11,243 nt of DNA from Euperipatoides rowelli (Eukaryota > Onychophora > Udeonychophora > Euonychophora > Peripatopsidae), in NCBI GenBank assembly GCA_003024985.2, contig PXIH01S0026598.1; one strand, written 5' to 3'. Made by a program: the position numbers and the translations under genes. The notes below the pieces were generated by a model. It made no database searches. It saw only the letters and a program-made list of their open reading frames with translations, and was not told where the DNA came from. Positions 8,156-11,243 of the stretch are shown in pieces. The first letter of the stretch is position 1. Each line of letters begins with the position of its first letter.

Positions 8156-8243
8156 TTTAAAGGAGTAACATTACACCAAATTGAAGGCATTTCTTCAAAG
8201 CACTTAAAGGAGTAATGTTACACTAAATGAAGACATTTCTTCT
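8156..8243. repeat. Imperfect tandem duplication (about 47-bp period)
   Basis: TTAAAGGAGTAA, then C/T-rich differences, then TTACAC(C/T)AAA...GA(A)G(G/A)CATTTCTTC occur twice, at about 8156-8196 and 8203-8243. A few substitutions and small gaps separate the copies. No coding sense is visible. It is probably a local slippage or replication duplication. Confidence 0.75.
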
Positions 8244-8364
8244 TTTATAAAATTTGGTCCTAAAATAGTCAACTTGACAAAACATAGTTTCTTATAATGT
8301 TAAATACATTTTAGCTAAATTTTAAAAAATTTGATTACAAACTTTTCATATTTAAAATAGACCA

Positions 8365-9109
8365 CAGAGTGGGAAGTATTGAAAATACAAGTATTTCAAA
8401 TACATAATAAAAATACATTTTAAAAGTATTTTGTATTTTCAGTACTTAATTTCAATAATACTTTTCATTTTCAATACGTATGCTGATATACTGTATACAC
8501 AACATATAAGCATACTGTATATTCAGTTTTAAATAAAAAAAGTGCATGTCAGCATACTACCTGGCAAAAATAATTTTCCTGTTAAGATGATTGTGTTACT
8601 ATATAATATTTAATCAACAGCACATTTATCCTTTATGCGATTGCATTTGTCTTCTAAAAGTATCGTAGCAAACCTATTTTAAAATTTTTAATTTAACTGA
8701 AAATGTCAAATTTAAAAAAACTTGAAGTTGGCAAGAAATGTCATAATCACAAAATAATATATGAGTTCATAAATTTACATTATCATTTTGAACAACTAAT
8801 TTTGCAAAGACAGCATCACACAAATGAAATTGAATACTTACAAAGGTTACTTTTAATAAGTAGCCTAAAAACAAAAAAGCGATTAGTATTTTAATTATGT
8901 AGCCTAATTAAAAAAAAATTGTCTATCCTAATGATTTTTTTGTTCATATTATGTGTATTGTGCATCTTGTATTTCGAAAACATTGAAAATGCAAAGTATT
9001 TATATTTTAGATACCTTAATTTTAAATAAGCTATATTGTATCTTATGTTTCTGGAGTATTTTGTATTGTATTTCACATGTACATTATTTTAGTATTTAAT
9101 CCATCCTTG
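8365..9109. mobile_element. Probable non-autonomous hAT-like DNA transposon
   Basis: The left end reads CAGAGTGGGAAGTATT, close to the CAGAG-x-TGGG-x-AAGTA terminal repeats common in hAT transposons. It is followed by a run of GTATTT/AAATAC words, including an exact 10-bp inverted pair GAAAATACAA (8381-8390) and TTGTATTTTC (8431-8440). Such words are typical of hAT subterminal repeats bound by the transposase. The same words return at 8970-9095 and end in AGTATTTAATCCATCCTTG, a poor mirror of the left end. No transposase frame lies between. The flanking eight bases I checked do not match as a target-site duplication, so the right edge and even the completeness are uncertain. Confidence 0.5.
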
Positions 9110-9310
9110 AACACACATAATAAATAAGAAAAAAAAAAGCCACCCTCATTATGATTCCTATTACGGTATTATAATGTGCAAAAACATCATGCTTCCACAC
9201 TGATTTTGGATATTTTTAGATATAACCTAATTTTTAACATTGGAGCGTGTCCTATGAAAAACAGCATTAGAATCAAGATGGACAGAATAATAAAATCAAT
9301 TTTCCCTTAC

Positions 9311-9700
9311 GTTACAAACTTTATAAGCCGGCAAGTTTTTTCGTTGTTTGAACATTTTCTGATATAGAAAAGATGAACGATGTTGTTCAAAATCTAATTT
9401 TAATTTTTCATCTAAAACTGGGTCCCGTTTTAAATGAACTCCTGTATGATGCAGATGTTTTCTATTGCTAAATTTATGATTATATTCCCTGTATGGCAAG
9501 TGGTGTGCATTTTCTTCTTGCTCATCTAATGGTAAACGAGGTGCACTACTACATGTTTCTGATTTCAGTTCCTTTGGATCCTCACTTATTTTCAAATGAT
9601 CAAATCCACTGGATAGGCAGTCCAACATCTGCAATGCAGAGTCTTCAGAAAAACTACAATCTGAGTCCTTGACCTTGTCCATGCTGTTAAATCTCAGCAA
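9311..9700 (-). CDS. DHX36: DHX36-like DEAH-box RNA helicase, exon 1 of this window (pre-helicase linker)
   Basis: This 390-bp exon of 130 codons is in phase 0 at both ends. The acceptor is TTTTCTGTTTTCTAG before TTGCTGAGA, and the donor is AAC|GTAAGG. The first part, about residues 7-75, is acidic, Ser- and His-rich and looks disordered (SEDSALQMLDCL, KISEDPKEL, LDEQEENAHH). The last third, KRDPVLDEKLKLDFEQ, then YQKMFKQRKNLPAYK, matches the region just before the helicase core in DHX36-type proteins: a LD-x-KL-x-x-DF helix, then Y-x-x-M-x-x-x-R-x-x-LP-(S/A)-Y. DHX36 unwinds G-quadruplex DNA and RNA with ATP, in nucleus and cytoplasm. Its specific N-terminal G4-binding motif would be in exons beyond 11243 and cannot be judged here. 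An internal ATG (MDKVKDSD) could be a start only if this were a first coding exon. The strong acceptor upstream argues for an internal exon. Confidence 0.88.
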
Positions 9701-9720
9701 CTAGAAAACAGAAAATATAG

Positions 9721-9721
<1 letters not shown>

Positions 9722-9762
<41 letters not shown>
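9722..9762. repeat. (AAT)n microsatellite, about 13 units, next to a splice acceptor
   Basis: Uninterrupted AAT/ATA repeats cover about 41 bases. A second, broken patch (AATAATAACAACAATAATAATT and ATAATAATAAT) extends to about 9810. The clean tract ends about 20 bases before the exon 1 acceptor on the minus strand. There it reads as (TTA)n followed by TACTATATTTTCTGTTTTCTAG, so the likely branch-point region abuts the repeat. Confidence 0.95.
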
Positions 9763-10013
9763 GTACAGTGTAATAATAACAACAATAATAATTAAGTATA
9801 ATAATAATATTAGTGAAAAGCTCTAGACCCGAGGTTTTCTTAGCCCATGGGTCAGTTTATAAGGGCAGAAAGAGAATTTGGGTTGGAAGATGGAGGAATA
9901 AGAACTGGATTTGTGATAGTATATTCGTTTGTCTACCTCCTCTGGTTAAGACTTTCATAGAGAATTGCTGCAAGACTCTATAAATGAATATTTGGTTGTC
10001 TTCTTCCACCCTT

Positions 10014-10212
10014 CTAATATTTGTCTCTTCTTCCTTGATTCACCATTTCTTTTTGTTCTTCCTGTAGATGAATATTTGATTGAAGTCTTCTTCTTGATTC
10101 CCCATTTGTCTTCCTGTAGATATTTGATTAAAGTCTCCTTACTTCATTCCTTTATTTTCTAATATCTCTCCTTCTTCCTTGAATACCCCTTTTTTCTTGG
10201 TCTTCCTGTAGG
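10014..10212 (+). repeat. Pyrimidine-rich degenerate tandem repeat with TTCCTGTAG words
   Basis: Variants of CTTCTTCCTTGATTCACC, TCTTCCTGTAGATGAATA and TTTGATT(G/A)AAGTCT recur. The word TCTTCCTGTAG appears exactly three times (ends near 10067, 10119 and 10211). A weaker relative (TTCCTTTATCTTCTAATATATC, CTTCCTTTGTTTCACCATTT) lies at 10525-10600. Copies are unequal in length (about 52 and 92 bases apart), so this is an old array or a degraded element. The open frame on the plus strand across it reflects the repeated pyrimidines rather than a gene. Confidence 0.65.
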
Positions 10213-10247
10213 CCCATAATCTATATACTAATTTCTCCCTGCCCACC

Positions 10248-10281
10248 ATTATTATTATTTATTTTATTATTATTTATTTAT
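10248..10281. repeat. ATT/ATTT simple repeat
   Basis: A short stretch of ATT and ATTTATTT units follows CCCACC and ends at TTCAACATTCAAC. It is simple sequence of the kind common in AT-rich introns, with no other meaning visible. Confidence 0.85.
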
Positions 10282-11243
10282 TCAACATTCAACACAATTA
10301 TCAAATATAAAGGACTAGCCCTTGCGGATGTGGCCTTTATTTACATAGCAAATAAAAAATAAATTAGTAAAAACTATAGCCTACTTCTTCAGACTCTATA
10401 AATGTATAATTCCTATCCTTAACTACTATTTTCTATATAGGTTAGCCATTTTTTTTTATACCGTATGTTTGCTTATAAAGACTTAGCCTTTCTTTTGAAA
10501 TATTTTTTTTGGAAATGTCTACATTCATTCCTTTATCTTCTAATATATCTACCATAGTACCATATCTCTTTTTCTTCCTTTGTTTCACCATTTTTGTTAA
10601 TCTTCCAATACCCTGCTAATGATTTTTTAATAACATGCCTCAATTAGCCTAACCTATGTAATGGATTTTAAAAATTTCTATTATTGATTTTCAAAGATAA
10701 TTACTAAAAAAAAATTACACCCGAAAAAAAAATTTAAAATGCATTAAAAAAAAAGTTATTTAAAGATAAAAATATGCATATTCCTATTCTCTGTCTGAAA
10801 TTCAAAAGGAAGCTTTCACATTTTGATTTAAAAAAAAACAAATTGGACCATAATAGCGCAAAAATTTGATCTATCGTGGTATTAGAAAGTTTTTTTTTTT
10901 AACAATTTAAATTTGTGTCCTCTCGTGTGGAGATCTCTCTCCATTATAAACATTTTTCTCATTTTTTTTCGATAGGCTACAATCAATCAATAAAGCATTT
11001 AAAATTAAAAGTGTGCTGCTTCAAATATATTTCATGTGAAATTTACAGCTAAAACATGCTAAATTAAAATTCTTTATATTATAAATTAAACGTTTTCTTG
11101 GCAAAAATAATTACCATAAGGATAATTATTAAAAGAATCTCATTTTACACTTAAATACAAATACAAATATGTCGGACAACAACAGACTATAGTCCAGCGA
11201 GGTTGTCCCTAGTCCTAATCTATTTTTTTTTTTAATATATTTT

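Larger units (their letters stand above)
4893..9310 (-). other. Intron between exons 1 and 2 (4418 bp), filled with transposon relics
   Basis: The donor is GTAAGG after exon 1 and the acceptor is TTTTAG before exon 2, both phase 0. The intron carries a threefold gypsy 3'-end array (5591-6827), LTR-like and gag relics (6774-7772), a short tandem duplication (8156-8243) and a hAT-like element (8365-9109). The gypsy pieces read on the plus strand, antisense to the host gene. From 4893 to 5590 I see only AT-rich sequence with A runs. The stretch 7773-8155 has no recognisable gene. A small perfect hairpin (CCAGGC, six bases, GCCTGG) lies at 7935-7952. The open frame at 8703-8894 has no domain I recognise and lies inside the hAT-like element. 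Confidence 0.85.
9701..11243 (-). other. Intron or upstream region of the helicase gene (open at window edge)
   Basis: This lies upstream of exon 1 on the minus strand, behind its acceptor. It holds an AAT microsatellite (9722-9762), a pyrimidine-rich degenerate repeat (10014-10212), an ATT/ATTT stretch (10248-10281) and AT-rich filler with many A and T runs to the end. I searched the minus strand for an earlier exon encoding a double-stranded RNA-type or glycine-rich N-terminus and saw none. A less AT-rich patch at 9825-9900 and another at 11168-11215 have no open frame or motif I recognise. Confidence 0.65.

Noticed and set aside
8703-8894. 63-codon plus-strand frame inside the hAT-like element, considered as a transposase piece
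   Set aside because: It has no zinc finger, catalytic or dimerisation motif of hAT transposases and is Lys/Leu/Ile-rich as expected by chance.
9659-9682. ATG of MDKVKDSD as the gene's translation start
   Set aside because: A strong polypyrimidine tract and TAG acceptor lie just upstream at 9701, the frame stays open to it, and DHX36-type proteins have a longer N-terminus. A start here cannot be wholly excluded.
9965-10162. 65-codon plus-strand frame rich in Phe/Leu/Ser
   Set aside because: It follows the pyrimidine-rich repeat and repeats itself with it, so it is not a gene.

Overview
This window looks like nuclear DNA of an animal, probably an invertebrate. By eye it is roughly three quarters A+T. 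It has a spliced protein gene with short exons and kilobase introns, Ty3/gypsy and LINE relics, microsatellites, and no bacterial-type gene packing. The hexamer AGCCTA/AGGCTA recurs. I loosely associate that word and ACTGTATA-type strings with crustacean and some fish genomes, but I would not name a taxon from this.

The only host gene I can support runs on the minus strand and is open at both ends. Four exons (9311-9700, 4818-4892, 1903-1998, 1007-1086) join in one reading frame into about 213 residues plus two bases of the next codon. They encode the start of the helicase core of a DEAH-box RNA helicase. In order they carry an acidic linker and a DEKL...LPAY helix region, the Walker A/motif I GDTGCGKTTQ, the loop leading to motif Ia [10 protein letters not shown], and AERVARER followed by GYQIRLE. 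Spacing of these blocks fits DHX36 (RHAU/G4R1) better than DHX57, DHX9, DHX30 or YTHDC2. The start codon and N-terminal exons lie beyond 11243. Motif II (DEIH) and the rest lie below position 1.

Layout from low to high coordinate: intron (1-1006), exon 4, intron of 816 bp, exon 3, intron of 2819 bp with a LINE 3'-end relic and a near-perfect stem-loop, exon 2, intron of 4418 bp, exon 1, and a repeat-rich upstream intron to 11243. The 4418-bp intron is a transposon nest, with its gypsy pieces antisense to the host gene. It holds three head-to-tail copies (about 412 bp each) of a gypsy integrase end plus polypurine tract plus LTR start, then a broken gypsy gag, then a probable non-autonomous hAT-like element.

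The most unusual point is at the exon 2 donor. A 23-bp segment spanning the exon/intron junction is tandemly triplicated, giving three consecutive GT donors. Use of either extra donor adds three codons and then a stop directly after the ATP-binding loop. The second most unusual point is the tandem array of a 3'-end fragment of a gypsy element, followed by LTR-like sequence and gag. This is an order expected for tandemly joined elements rather than for one insertion. I found no operon, tRNA, rRNA or CRISPR array.
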